Program-made: the position numbers and the translations under genes
Assembly (NCBI GenBank): GCA_903813345.2
Contig: CAIIXF020000003.1
Location: forward strand, 13,780,931 to 13,844,930
DNA length: 64,000 nucleotides
Origin: Owenia fusiformis
Lineage: Eukaryota > Annelida > Polychaeta > Sabellida > Oweniidae
Direction: 5' to 3'
Shown here: positions 1-12,892 of the stretch, one piece after another
Numbering within the stretch: the first letter of the stretch is position 1
Layout: the number at the start of each line of letters is the position of its first letter
The notes under the pieces: generated by a model
The model's input: the letters and a program-made list of their open reading frames with translations, nothing else
Database searches by the model: none
What the model was told of the DNA's origin: nothing

Positions 1-75
1 GAATACGACATCGATTCCACAAGCCAGGACGACGGGCCTCTCTACAAGCATAAACCATTATGTACTTTGAGGTTA

Positions 76-210
76 TATAATGGTTGATTCTGTATATTGT
101 GTTTTTACTCAAGAGAGTATATGATATATTCATTAGTGACCGAAGGGAAAGAGTGAATACATCATATACTCACGAGAGTATAACGATATACAGAATCAAC
201 CATTATATGA
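76..210. repeat. Small hairpin (MITE-like) element
   Basis: An inverted repeat: the segment near 76-99 (TGGTTGATTCTGTATAT) returns as its reverse complement near 190-210. An inner pair, AGAGAGTATATGATATA (111-127) and CATCATATACTC (159-170), makes the whole stretch foldable. There is no convincing coding content. The reading frame through here is interrupted and of repeat composition. Confidence 0.55.
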
Positions 211-283
211 TCTTATTATCATACCATACGTGCTTTTTAAAAAGCTTTATATGGCGATCAATAAAAAGTAAATCTAAATTGAG

Positions 284-380
284 CAGTTGTATATCAAGTC
301 GAAGAGTTGTATACGCTGCCCAGGAGTTGTATACGCCATCCAGGAGTTGTATATCGTTCCCGAGAGTTGTATACGATGAG
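284..380. repeat. Short tandem repeat, about 20-bp unit
   Basis: About five degenerate copies of a 20-21 bp unit built around GAGTTGTATACG or GAGTTGTATATC, adjacent to the small hairpin element. It makes an open frame that looks repetitive rather than protein-coding. Confidence 0.7.
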
Positions 381-399
381 TGAAGGTTTTATATTGCAG

Positions 400-1700
400 T
401 TATACGAATGCTATTATACAATCATATAAAGCACTTGGGGTGGGATAACACATGGTATATGTATTCTATGATAATATAATAATTCTGCGAGCAGCTTTAG
501 CAAAATGTACATTTTGCATTATTAGTAACCCCGTAGAAATACTCGATTCTGATGGTTAATCAGTCGAGGGCATTTTGCTCAGATCTACTTGCGTTTCGCA
601 CTTCGATCTAGACAAGTTGATAAAAATATGAAAATGAATTTGCAAAGATGAAAATGCTTATTCAAACATATCTTTATGTTGACAAGGGTTTAGAAAAGTT
701 CTTCTACTAAAGAGTGAGACAAAGTATTTTGATATCGATGACATTTAATGAGTACCATTTTGTTGCCAATATGACGACAAAATTCCTTTACCTGATACCT
801 TTTAAGTGACTGACACCTAATGCCCACTCCCTGCATTTGCTTGAATATGAATATTTTAAGCTCTTAAAGTGACAGACAACGAACATATCTGACAGATGCT
901 GTTACTTCTGTTGTGAATCTAAGTTAGTCTGACAAATATTTGGTATTGTCCAAACATTAAGATATTAGCTATACACATTTCCAATTTTTCTAATTTTTCA
1001 TTATTTTGAGAAATGAAACTAACTCAATGTTGTATTTAAATGATTGCTACGTACATACAGATTCTACATATAGATTCTTAAGCATGTCTAATTTGTAAGA
1101 TCAATGTATTGGTTTAAGCATGAGGATACACATATTTGACAAATGTTTAAACATAATAAAAATTATTCCATTTTATGAGTAAAAAACAACCCCCATTTGG
1201 ACTGGGAATACTGTATAAGTGATATTTAATCCGAGTGGTTAATTTGCCGAATGGTCAAACTTTATCAATTTCCTAATTTTAATTTTCCTAATGACAAGAA
1301 ACTTCCCATTGGATAGCATTATAAAGACAATATTTCCGACATTTAATTTTCCGAGCCTGGCAAAAATTAGGCAATAGGCAAATTAAATGATTAGGCAAAA
1401 TTACCACTTATACAGTATCTACGCAACTGATACATCACGTTTATATGTTATGCACAAGGTTTATACAAGCCGCAAAAAACACAATAAGCCACCATTAAAG
1501 TTGTGTTAAAGAAAAAGCTATCAATGTTTTAATGATATATTCTATGATCATTATACCCGATGTGTTGGCAACATAATATTACACATTAAAAGTCGTTGAT
1601 AGCACCACGCATGTCGCAATGCTTAGTACAATGGCGACATTGGGATATGTCAGCTATCGTAAACAGGGTATTATTTATCACCACCAATGACAGTACCAAT
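400..1700. other. Non-coding spacer downstream of gene D exon 2, no feature seen
   Basis: AT-rich sequence read on both strands. A vWA exon homologous to those of genes A, B and C was specifically looked for on the minus strand, since it should follow gene D exon 2, and none was found. The only structure noted is a weak inverted pair: TATACAGTATC near 1409 against ATACTGTATAAG near 1208. Confidence 0.5.
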
Positions 1701-1741
1701 ACAATGATTGTACTACGTTGGCGAATCAAGAATTTACTTAC

Positions 1742-4700
1742 CCACACCCTGATCGAAGTAGCTAGGGCGACAGTCTCTGTTTGGCATTATACAAGGTACA
1801 TGTTGATGTTCTGTCGTTCCATTTGTTCCATCTTTATTTTGCATGTAATATTTTGGAACTGACATGCTTGATGGACACTTTCTCCGAACATATTTTCCCG
1901 AGTGAAGATCACAGCTCATGTAATAGCATTTGTCCTGCAATGAGTCAGTTGAATAGGTATCCGAGTCCCGGCATGTATCTACATTGAAGAAGAAAACACA
2001 ATTTTCGACAACATATTTTACGCATCGCCTGTTATTTCCATCAATGACAGTGTAAAACGTTTGCCGTCAACATGAGTAAATGAGTAAAAGAGTTAGTTTA
2101 AAGTTTAATATAGTTTATTTTTTGTGTCACAAGCAATAATATTAAAATACATTTAAAACACTTTTTTTAAAAAACATTGCTTCTAGCCGATGCCGGCTTA
2201 TGAGACACCAAGTTGATACATGTGTGGGTAATATTAAAATTCCCATGTGAAAATTGCTAAATGCACAATAAGACAGTGATAAAGACCATAATTTTTGTAT
2301 ACTGAGTTCACTGTTTACTTCCACTTACTAAGAGGAGACATCTTCCCCAAGGTTGATGTTCCTGGGAGCAAATGGAAAGAGAAACCTTGCTTAATCAGTG
2401 ACATAAGGGCCCTCTGGTTGGCCCAATACCCTCCTGAGGGGTCCCCCATATCACAGTGGATCTACAGGTTTGCATCTTGTATATATTTTGGCAGTATCAC
2501 AGTTCTAAATAGTATGTAAAAGTGCTGTAAAGTGGCACAATCAATATCATATGGCCTTTATCCCCAGACAAGCAAGTTATGTATAATTGAATATCAACAA
2601 ATAGAATACAGTATGAGAAAATATACATTATAATTTGTTGTTATGGAATTATCTCAAATAGAGGTACTGTTAAAGTCTTTCTAGATCAAAGTTTCTTTTA
2701 CTGAACATCTTAAATAATGTACTTGCAAAAGCTCTCTGTATACAGGGCGTGTGCATAAGTCTAGTATACAGCAGAATATGATCATTTGAACCAGTATCAA
2801 TGCTAGGGGCCAGCTTATTAACAATAGCCAGAAATTTTTTTCTCAAAACATTGTAGTGAGAGCATTTGAGAGTGAAGTGTATCTCGTCCTCAATCTCATT
2901 AGAGTCACATAAAGCACATTTTCGATCCTCAAGAGGTGTATTGGTATAACGGCCAGTTTCAATGTGTAGTTTCAATGTTCCAGTTCTCAGTTTTGCAAGA
3001 ATACTTCTATGATGGCGTGGCATAAACATTTCAATGTATGCTTCAGTTGATGCACCATATTTAAATTGGCGATATGTTCTCAGTTTATTGCCATTAGTTT
3101 CATTATTTTTATCATTCCAGATATTTCGAAGAAAAGGATCAGTAGTCTGTAGGTGATTTTTAATAGCTTTGATACATGGTTTTATCTCAATGTACTGATT
3201 ATTCAAAAGTATACCACAAGATCTAATGAAATGTTTAGTACGAGAATTCCAACTTGATTTCCTTCGTAACGACTATATATGTATCCGATTATTTAATCTG
3301 GTATTTTCCATATTGTGGAGTCGCAGATATAGTCGGGCACATTCCAATTTTTGTTTGTGGATAGGGGGGCTCCAGCCCATGTCCCCTCTGGCTCCTTCAT
3401 TGCTCGTCTTTTGGCCTACTCCTAGGAATATTTTTGTTGCTTTATTTTGTACATTATTGATACAACGATGCTCATTAAGACCAATAATTGAGGTACCATA
3501 GTTGATGATTGGTTGGACTATTGTATCATATAGCTTAGTATAAACTGCATAGTCCATTCCACCTGCAGCTTTGAATTTACATGTTAACACTGCCAGGGCA
3601 CGACTAGCTGACTTTGCTATTTCTTTTGCTGTGATCTTAGCATCAACATGTTCACTTAGCCAGACACCAAGGTACTTGTAGGAGTTTGCATAGTCAAGTG
3701 TTTTTGGGCCACATTTGAATACATGATCTGATCGGGGCCTCGCAGCAGGGCGGTAGTGAACAATTTTGGATTTTTTCTTGCTGACTGTGAGTCGCCATTT
3801 TCGACACCATATGTAGAGGGCATTCAGCATACGTTGTAGGTCCTCTGCAGTCCCAGAGATGAGGGCTATGTCATCGGCATAGAGTAAAATGCTAACCACT
3901 TCATCTCCGACTTGAACACCACATCCGAGTTGTTTGATAATGTTCGCTATCTCATCAACGTAGATCGAAAATAATGTCGGACTCAATGCTTCGAGCCATT
4001 GCTGACAGAAAACCATGGAGTTAAATGTCCATTGACACGGATTGAGCATGTGACATCTTGGTAAAGAGACCTTATCGCATCGAAGATTTTACCTTTAACA
4101 CCAATTCTAATTTGTCAAACGCTTTGACTGCGTCCACATAGCAAACAAAAGTGTCGAGCTTAGATACTTTACGGTTGTTAATGATACTATGAAGACTTTG
4201 AACATGGTCGAGACATCCTCTTTTTGGTCGGAAGCCATTTTGTTCATCACTGAGTTTACCATTGGTTTCCAAAAAAGTTACAAGTCTTTTATTCAATATA
4301 TCACAGTAGATTTTACATGGTACAGAGATTAAGGGGTCTGTTTGGTCACCATCTTTGTATATAGGGTTGATAATTCCTTTCATCCATTGGCTAGGCACAA
4401 CTCCACTGTTGAAACAGTCCAGTATTAGGTGATGCAATAATTTGATACATGTTGGGTTTTTGAGAGCTTCAGCAGATATATTGTCTATGCCTGCGGCTTT
4501 ACGGATCTTAGTACGATTGACAGCCTGCGTCACTTCCTCTAGTGATATACATTGATTAAGGGAGCTGTCTGGATCAGAATCAGTTGGATCAATTTCATTA
4601 ACTTCTTGTTTGACTTGTTCCAAGTGTTGGTCATCAAAGCTGCTGGATTCTGTATTTTCACTAAAGAGGGTGGAGTAAGTGGATGCCCAGTGACTCAGTA

Positions 4701-5205
4701 CATAGTCTTTATCAGTGTGACTGGCTCCATGGTGTATAAATGCTTTTAAAACACTATGACCGTTACTGTTATAAATCTTAATGTATTAAAATGATTTATG
4801 TCAATTAAGAGTAAAAGGATCTCAATGTTTCTGAAATATTTTTGATTTTTGGTTAACGATGTGATTCTAGCTTTTGCATTTTACAATTTAAAAGTAATAA
4901 TCATATCACCAAATAAAAAAAAAATATATAGGAGTGTAGAACAATTAACACTTACGCAAGTCAAGAAATTCAGATGCTACTTCATCCCGTACTATACCGT
5001 CATTCTGTGGTAGAGTTTCGTTTTGTGCTGCTGGTGCCATCTCTGTTATTGCTGCTGGTGCCGTTGTTGTGTTAGATTGAGTCGGTGTGTGCGTTGTTGA
5101 TTTTTTGGGGATCTTAAATTTGTCGTTGTTTTTTAAACCACATTGTACTGTGTTAAGCAATGCAAGAAGTACAAGGCAAATTGTAAAACGTATACTGTAC
5201 GGCAT
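1742..5205 (-). CDS. Gene D: secreted six-cysteine protein of the vWA cluster (partial, exons 1-2)
   Basis: Partial gene, of which two exons are visible. Exon 1 (5205-4956) encodes a signal peptide (hydrophobic FTICLVLLALLNTVQCG) and a Thr/Pro/Ala-rich linker, ending at a phase-1 donor (C|GTAAGT). Exon 2 (1978-1742) has an acceptor TAG and donor G|GTAAGT. It carries six cysteines spaced C-x14-C-x4-C-x11-C-x27-C-x6-C, with the motifs DKCYYMSC and RKCPSS, and is 237 bp long. Exon 1 matches gene C in its signal peptide (TVQCGL shared), and exon 2 matches gene C exon 2 (YYM and VPCI blocks). By homology a vWA exon should follow, but it is not between 1742 and the window edge, so it lies outside or is lost. 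Intron 1 carries a LINE fossil. The start ATG at 5205 has A at -3. A secreted or extracellular matrix role is inferred; the ligand is unknown. Confidence 0.75.
2103..4749 (-). pseudogene. Fossil non-LTR retrotransposon (LINE), 5'-truncated
   Basis: Reverse transcriptase remnant lying in intron 1 of gene D. Part 1 (about 4749-4072) contains the RT fingers/palm start, with the NGFRPKRGCLDHV block and the A-box VDAVKAFDKL. Part 2 (4049-3273) contains the catalytic YADDIAL box and the thumb. Part 3 (3206-2670) holds the C-terminal zf-RVT-like CALC...H..C motif. Parts 1 and 2 are in different frames. Parts 2 and 3 share a frame but are separated by a stop at 3273. The endonuclease region is absent, so this is a dead 5'-truncated copy. 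The 3' UTR runs to about 2103 and ends in an A-rich tail. It includes a block (GTCTCATAAGCCGG) also seen at 19.3 kb. The clade is not certain from this remnant. Confidence 0.85.
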
Positions 5206-5695
5206 TTTCTAACGCTTGATGTAAAATATCAAATGTGATATTCAACTAATATTTACCAGTCGTAACGACCCCGTTTTGTAGCTTTTGCCTATTCTAACTT
5301 CCAGTGAGCCGATTGAACAAGAATACTTAATCTATAAACATTGTTCTTTAAAACGACATCAGCAATTATTATTGAATAATAAATGTATTGAAAATGAAAA
5401 TGATCAGTCAGATGAATATCGTTGACAAATAAATTTTTCTCTTGAACTCTACAGGGTGTTCCGTGAGTAATACAATGTGCTCTAAGATCTTACAAAGGCC
5501 GATCAAAAAGGTTTCTTACCATTGACTCTAGATTTTATATTATTAGAAGAGTTGCAAGCTCAAACATTAACATAGGACAGGATAGTTAGTTTGCTTGAAA
5601 CTGTACGTTCATTGATCGTGACACAGAGTCGATACATATTTCCAATGACTAAGTTTGGTGGAGCAGCGTTTTATATAAAATATATGTTACGCGGT

Positions 5696-6740
5696 AAACA
5701 CGATACAAATATATGTCATATCCCACAACGACTATGACATATTCACTCGCGGTGTATGCCAGATTCACCTGTGGTATATAGCATACACACTAACCAATGA
5801 GAATGCGATACGGAAGTACACCGTTGTCAATTAAATCGATTCAACGAACGTGCTAAATTATTATTATGTTACGCGAAAAACACACTTCAAGGAAAACATT
5901 ATATTGCATAAATAAACAAACCTACATTCGTGAAGCTTATAGGTGACTTTTATGACCAAATCAAAACTTTTAAAATTACAAGTATTTATATATTGTTGTA
6001 TTGGCAATCACGATTTACACATTCCAAATACTTTCAGGAGTATCATTCACTAATAACATGTAATAAACGTACTTAATCAATCCAGGAGGCTTTCTGTATC
6101 GCGTTTCATCTGCGGTATATGGCATATTCCGCAGTTGAGTGTGCCATATTCCGCAGGAGAGTATAACATATTCCGCAGTGAGATATCTGGTATTCACTGA
6201 ATTCAACGTATCGCATATTACTGCAGAATATACCATACTCACATGTGGAATATGCCATATACCGCAGGTGAGTATGGCATGTTCACCCACATCACAAATA
6301 TCGCACAAATGAATATATGCCATATTCCGGAAGTACGCAATGGTCAATTACATCCATTCAGCGAACGGGTCAAATTCTATAAATTGTTATAATGATTACT
6401 GGATCAACAGGTCAGTGGATTGATTATATGAACTAATACAATTGAATAACATACACCAGCGGCACCTGTATTGTTTCATGTTGTTTTATATATGTGTCAA
6501 AAACACACTTCAAGGGAGACATTATTACACATGAATAATCGAACCTACGTTCGTGAAGCTTATGGGTGACTTTTACAACCGAATCAACAGTTTACAAAGA
6601 CCGGATAAAATCCTGAAGAACACGAGTATTTGATCACGGTTTATATGTTACTGATACTTTCAGAAGTATCATTTGCCAATCACACGTAAAAAACTTACTC
6701 AATCATTCCAGGATTCATAGTTTATTGCTCGAAGCGATAA
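5696..6740. repeat. Repeat block with PuGTGAATATG/CCATATTC motifs and an internal direct duplication
   Basis: It contains many copies of a short motif resembling CGCAGGTGAGTATGCCATAT in both orientations (5745-5790, 6108-6330). A roughly 220-bp segment starting AAACACACTTCAAGG is directly repeated (about 5878-6090 and 6507-6720). The left part (5740-5845) is the inverted counterpart of 9190-9310, including the ACCAATGAGAA block. There is no coding capacity, and it appears to be part of a composite foldback structure. Confidence 0.6.
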
Positions 6741-6754
6741 AAACAATGGTATTA

Positions 6755-9020
6755 AATTGTAGTTTTACATTTAGTCTTGCTTATCTAAACCAATCAAATC
6801 AAGGCAATGTTGTATGGAGTTCATCGAGCGCTAAATGCCATATTCCGAAACGTGTATGTCATATTCTCCGAGTGAATATGTAATATTAGTCATTATGAGG
6901 TATTCACTATATCATCTTTAAATGCGGAATATGCCATACTCCCTTGTGGAATATGTCAGATACCGCAGGTGAGTATACCATATTCACTTGTATCACAAAT
7001 ACCGCGCAACAATAAATGTATGCTATTTACCGCGTAACATCTTTCACTTGTCATGACATTGTTCAGCAAAATGCAAACTGAATCAGTAATCTATCAAATA
7101 AAAAATATTTTGACGAATTATTCCGTCATCCATGAACGCCATGATCCAACCGTAATTTACAAGTTTCTAGTGCTAAAATGTGCGATAACGTGAACACCAT
7201 TCTGATACTCATCACATCTTCCTGTCTTCAACCAGAAATATCATACTAGTGTGAAGCTAATAGAAGGCCATACTTTCTCATGATGCGTGGGCACCGTAAT
7301 GGCTAATGGACAATTCACGTCATGATCAGTGGGCCCAAAGCGGGAATACATATTCTTCATGTTCAGAGTCCCTATGTCATTTATGGTTGGTGTGGTGGGA
7401 ATGTCGAGGAACCGTGCGCTCGTGTGTTCAACATGTATGAGCTTCTTGCGTTTATTTAATGATGATCATCGTATTAGATTTCAGTATCGGACTGGTTATA
7501 ACCGCTTTTGGTGCTTAAGTCTAGACGGCCGTGATTTATCATATTCAATTATTTCCTATTTTGCCAATATGTAGTCAAATTATATTTTGGCTGTGAAGAA
7601 GACGCTATTTAAACATGTGCAACATGTGCCCCGGCGTTTCGGACACCATGTACTGTAATGTTTTTATTTGCGTATACAACGTACGTTCTCAAACATATAA
7701 ATTTCATAATAGAAAACTGCATAATCAAAATAATTTACTGTTGATCAACGGACAAAACACAGTGAGTAAATTACTAAATAGCGATTGTAAATTAATTTGT
7801 TGTTTGTTTCCAACGATATAAATTAAGCGAATAAGCTAACAAGACAAGGATATTTTTATGAAATTGCATGGTTTCTTTGAACTTGACAAAGAATTAACGA
7901 CAAAATGATCTTTGTAAAAGGTTATGTAAACAGATAACCCATTGAACAATATTTACCCGATTGTAATATTAACCTATTAATAGTGGGTTACCATGTTATT
8001 TATTGTTTTCTAGTAGTCATGTTTATACCAATGATAAAACTCTACAAGACTAACCTTACTAATAATACTCGTATAATGCCCTTATGCCCTATGCTATACC
8101 GTACACAACATTCGGAGTTTGTGTAGGTTTGTGTCACTGTGTACGTTATATGTGTCGTATTTTATTATCCCCTATGATGTTGGAAATTGTCCAAAAAAGT
8201 CAAAGTCAATGCATTAGGAATGATCATCGGTGTTATAATTTGCAATAAAAAATGTTATCCTCAAACAGATATACAGTATTGCCAACGAAATTCCCTGTCC
8301 CAAATAAAGTGATTTACTATTTTTCTTCAGTTGATTTGATTTTTAAGCTAGAAAACAAAATTCCAATGAGAATTTAACATGGTGTACACAAAAATAAAGA
8401 ATATGCATATATCAGGGAGTAAGTATATTTATTGCAGTTGCAATTAATACGCTATAGTGGTATGAAAACGGGTTTGTACTACAAGGGACCATCTCAAAGG
8501 TACAACTCAAGCTTTTTATAAGTACTTGAAGGGTAACATTGAATGCTCGTTTTGGTGTTGCTCACTTTTTAGGCGCAATCCCGGAATTTTACTCAAGGGT
8601 GCACAGGTTGAAGTTGCTGTGTACATCTCTGCCTGTATATGTAGGAATAGTATAGTAAATATCGCCAGGCATTTGTAAAAGAAAGATTTTTATTTTGACA
8701 AATCAATTTTACATTTTATTGGTGATGTTACGCGGTATATGGCATACATTCATGGTTGCGCGGTATTTGTGATACGGGTGAATATGCCATACTCACCTGC
8801 GGTATATGGTATATTCCGCAGGTGAGTATGCGATATTGCGCAGTGAATATGCGATACATTGATTTCAGTGAATACCCGATACTCACATGCGGAATATGTC
8901 ATACTCACTTGTGGTATTTGCCATATACCGTAGGTGAATATGACATATACCGCAGGTGAAAACGTGATACGGAAAGCCTTGATTTGATTGGTTGCGAGAA
9001 TCGACTCTAAATGTAAAACT
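6755..9020. mobile_element. TIR/foldback element with arms of about 270 bp
   Basis: The left arm (about 6755-7030) is the inverted counterpart of the right arm (about 8720-9020): TGTAGTTTTACATTTAG and ACCAATCAAATCAAGGC near 6760-6815 recur as the complement near 8975-9020, and the arms are rich in the CCATATTCCGC-type motif. The 1.7-kb interior (7030-8720) shows no recognisable transposase, so the element is non-autonomous. The outer pair 5740-5845/9190-9310 suggests a second, enclosing inverted repeat. Confidence 0.6.
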
Positions 9021-9339
9021 ACGCTGGATTACTGATATAGTTAGTGCGTCGAGTACTAATATATGAATCCTGGATTGATTGAATAAGTTTATTACGCTAG
9101 ATTGGTGACTGACACTTCTGCTAAGTTAATATATTCGATACACAGTACTGTTGATTCAGTAATCATTATAATAACTTATAACGTTTTACTTGTTCGTTCA
9201 ATCAATGCAATTGACAATTGCGTTTTTGTATCACGTTCTCATTGGTAAGTGTGTATGCCATATACCGCATATGAATCTGTCATATACCGCAAGTGAATAT
9301 GCCATATTCGTTGCGGACAGTTGTCTTTTGTTTTAATTG

Positions 9340-9537
9340 TAGAACGTGACGACCAAGAGAACATTTTGAGCATGTTCTAAGTTCTAGAGGACCTACCCGT
9401 TCGAGTACGTTCGATAACGTTTGTAAATAGACCCCCAAATGGTTCTAAGTACGTCCAGTCAGTTCGTATACAGTTGAAATTGAAGCCCGTTTTCGAGAAC
9501 GTAGTGAGAACTAGTTTGGTGTGATAGTAGGGTTATC
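9340..9537 (-). mobile_element. Truncated piggyBac-type MITE (TTAA family), terminal fragment
   Basis: About 195 bp matching the terminal portion of the 0.8-kb family found at 46-61 kb (TTGTAGAACGTGACGACC through AACTAGTTTGGTGTGATAG). It ends in TAGGGTTA, close to the family's TTAA target. Only one end is present. Confidence 0.75.
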
Positions 9538-10200
9538 CCTTGGTCACATTTGTTACGATTTTCAGTACGGCGCCCGGCCGATTGAGTATTTTGTTCAAAA
9601 TTGAATACATATTTGAACAAAACACTCAATCGGCCGGGCGCCGGCCGATGGATCGGAGCAAATGTGACTCAGGCATTACCAAAGCATTACTGGCTCCGAT
9701 TTATCGGGCGGCGCCCGGCCGATTGAGTATTCTGTTCATAACTGAATACATTTGTGAACAGGATACAGGATACTCAATCGGCTTGCCCGCCAATGAAATT
9801 GGAGCAAATGTGACCAAGGCATTACTATACATAATAGAAGATCCCGAAACTTCACCCATAAATGTGAAAAAATAAGTCAAAATTAGTCAAAATAAAAATC
9901 TCCCTTTTATAAATGTGTGACGATCAATAATATACTAATGCTATATAACAGTTATGCCTGGCTCACATTTGCTGAGATTCATCAAAATTGAAAATTGTAT
10001 TCAGTTGTGAACAAAATACTCAATCGACCGGGCGTCATAGTGAAAATCGGAGCAAATGTGATCAACGCACAAGAGGTGTTGACACAACGACCTCGAGCCT
10101 GTGAACCCTTGAGTATTATTCCAAGATCGGACCTTAGATGCCTAGGTCACATTTGCTCCGATTCATCGGCCGGTGTCTGATCGATTGAGTATTTTTATTT
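9537..10200. mobile_element. Cluster of GC-rich hairpin MITEs (four copies, the last partial)
   Basis: Units at about 9540-9676, 9690-9822, 9958-10075 and 10143-10200. Each has outer ends GGTCACATTTGCTCCGATT and its complement. The core palindrome carries GGCGCCCGGCCGATTGAG facing its reverse complement around a short spacer (TTCAAAATTGAATAC). Each unit is about 135-140 bp. Related copies are at 35.8, 58.3 and 59.4 kb. No coding capacity. Confidence 0.8.
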
Positions 10201-10284
10201 TTTCAAACCCAGAAACGAGCGTTCGACGAGCGTCTCCCTTTAAGAGAAAGTGTTTGGATAAAGAAAAAACATAACACTTTAGAG

Positions 10285-11070
10285 CCTAAGGGGGCTATTC
10301 TCGGTTTGGAGAACGAAGTTCATCACTCTAATTGAGCCTTGTCCCTGCTTCTGAAAAAAATGATTTTTTACATAATATAGCTTTGAAAATCTTCTTTTGG
10401 ATAGTTTAAAATATTTATTTAAATTGGATGATACTTATAAATTTTTCATAACACAAATTATTAGCGCAGTACACTGGTAGACTTTTTTCTCCAAATTGAG
10501 ACTCGTATTCTATTGAATTGGTCTACTGCACCGTTATCCCTGCTTCGGACAATTGTGATATTTTACATCTTGTAGATTTAAATGTCTTCTTTTGAATATT
10601 CATATCAATTCTAATTTGGGTGATATTTCTATATTTTTCATAAAAATAATTCTTATAGTCCATTTGTCACCCCTATATATACTAGAGTGAACCTATGAAT
10701 TGTTAAAAACACCATGTTTTATGATTAATTTATAATAACAAGGGTTTTCTGAAGTGATTTAACTGGGTTGGACAAAAAGTTAGTTTGGGGAAAAAGTATA
10801 TCGGCTAATTAGGGGAGGGGTGCATTGGCTTAACATGGCGTTGACTATTGACTTAGCGTCGGAATACCACCATGTACCTGGTATGTTACCATGGTGATAG
10901 ATACAAAAAATTTCCTCAACGTTAATTTTTGGGCAACCCAGCTAAATCACTCCAATAAACCCTAATGATAGTATTTGCACAGAAAAACATCATGTTTTTA
11001 AATATTCATACGTTCAAACGGACTATTAGCCCAGGAGACCAAACCGAGACTTGTCCTTTGTAAATCAAAA
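10285..11070. repeat. Composite inverted/direct repeat, probably TIR element
   Basis: An outer inverted pair CTCGGTTTGG (about 10300) and CCAAACCGAG (about 11045). An inner inverted pair around GTGATTTAACTGGGTTG (about 10755) and CAACCCAGCTAAATCAC (about 10937). A direct duplication of about 190 bp (10330-10470 and 10540-10650) shares TCCCTGCTTC and ATTTTTCATAA blocks. No open reading frame of note. Confidence 0.45.
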
Positions 11071-11074
11071 TCAT

Positions 11075-12890
11075 TTTACTATTGAATCACGGGATATAGT
11101 CATAAAAATAAAAAATTTTCCGAATAAATTTTGCTAGGCAACCTTAAGTCCATTCGGCAAGACTTTTCCAGAACTATTATCATCATATATAGACAACTAG
11201 TTGTGTGTGTCTGTCACTGTGGGGTACAATAAAACAACACAACATAACTTAACATGTCATTTAATATTCTTTATTTAATACAATTTTCACATTTAGCATT
11301 TACTATTTCACCGATACTTACGTGATATAGCTCAATATAATTAACCATTATATTAGAATTGATTGAAATATGTTTCATTTAGGTATTATTTACATTGATC
11401 GATTCACAGACTGTAAACTGAAGTGAATACTTCGAACTCTACTATCATAATTTCATTAAGTGTACTTTGCTTACATGCCGTGTAGAGGAACGAAGTAAAT
11501 AATTCTTCAAACATTTATATTTTCAATGATTAATTGGTTAATTAAATGGTTAATTCGTCAGAATCCTTTCAATTTCTTGAAAGTTTTTTCATTGGCCAAT
11601 GTGACCCAGGGGTGGTGGTTCTTATTCGGAAATCTGCTATTGATTATGCTTTTGCACTAGTAGTTTATGGTATGACTTCCGAATATGAAGGATCCGTAGC
11701 ACACTATAGCGCAGCAACATTTGAAGCAATATTTATGCAGGTGTACATGTTTTGATTCTTTTAAAATACCATTTGCTGAAAAAACTTTCGGCTTTCGGGT
11801 CGAAAAATGTCTTTTTCACAAGGGGTCAAAAACGTAAATATTTTGATTCGAACTTTTATACATTTTATAAGACACAGACCGTTATTCTTAGCATACGAAC
11901 AAAGATACATTTTCATAATTTAACAATATACTATTTAATTTTACCGTAGATGTCGCTTACCGCTGGATACAATCAAATTTTAGGAAGATAATGATAACGA
12001 TTTTTCTCAATTATTCATGAATTTGATCAAGTCTTGATGGTTGTTTTATAAGCAACTGAGCTATATCTGACCAAGGGAAATATAATTTTAGCTATAGTCC
12101 CAATTAGTCAAGGAAGAGCAATAGGCCCGCCTTTATTGATAATTTTCACCGCTGAATAAAAGTCCATATCTCAAAACGTATTGAGACCCCTTTTGTGAAA
12201 AACTAGCATAATTTAAACATTTGTCATTCCAATATAAAAGTGATTCATTTGTAACATTTATCTTAGTAATACCTGAGAAACAATACAAAATGTCGATACA
12301 CTGATTACATATTTTTGGGTATTGATAAGAAAAATAACCTCAAACTTATAGCTTAGAAACGTAAATCATATATTTAAAATCATTTTGTATTATTTTCTGT
12401 TGCATTGTGTACTCCAAATTGTGCGAAATTGGGATTTTATTTTTTGGTGATTTTTTGACCTCTGTTAATGGCAGGCATAATTCAGCCTAAAAGCCGGAAG
12501 TATATTGAAAGGTTATAATAAAAATTATTACGGGACATATGTAGGTATGTTAATGTAAGGTCAAATACCGCTGCGCTATTGTGTGCTACCAGCTCCTTTA
12601 TTAGACGTCCTAGAGATTTCATACCATGGACTTTAGTATAGCTTAATTCTATTCACTGTATCCTGTTTTATTACACAAAATACGACCACCACACAGCTTA
12701 CAATAAAACATATGTTTGACCTGTCAAATTTACTTATCAAGTTTTTCTATGTCAAAGGAGATGGCGAATAATTCTCACCGCTTAATATTTTGAATATGGT
12801 CTATATGTTCATGTTCATGTTCATATATTCATTCTAACGTTATTTAAAACACCTTGGTGAACGTTGATAAGTGGATACGCGCCACTGACA
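11075..12890. other. AT-rich spacer between genes C and D, no feature seen
   Basis: No splice-bounded coding exon or strong inverted repeat recognised. Small open frames near 11.5-11.9 kb lack any recognisable motif and are treated as chance. Confidence 0.4.
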
Positions 12891-12892
12891 AT

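Noticed and set aside
7329-7821. Two plus-strand open frames inside the 6.8-9.0 kb foldback element
   Set aside because: No recognisable domain, no splice support, and they sit in the interior of a non-autonomous repeat.
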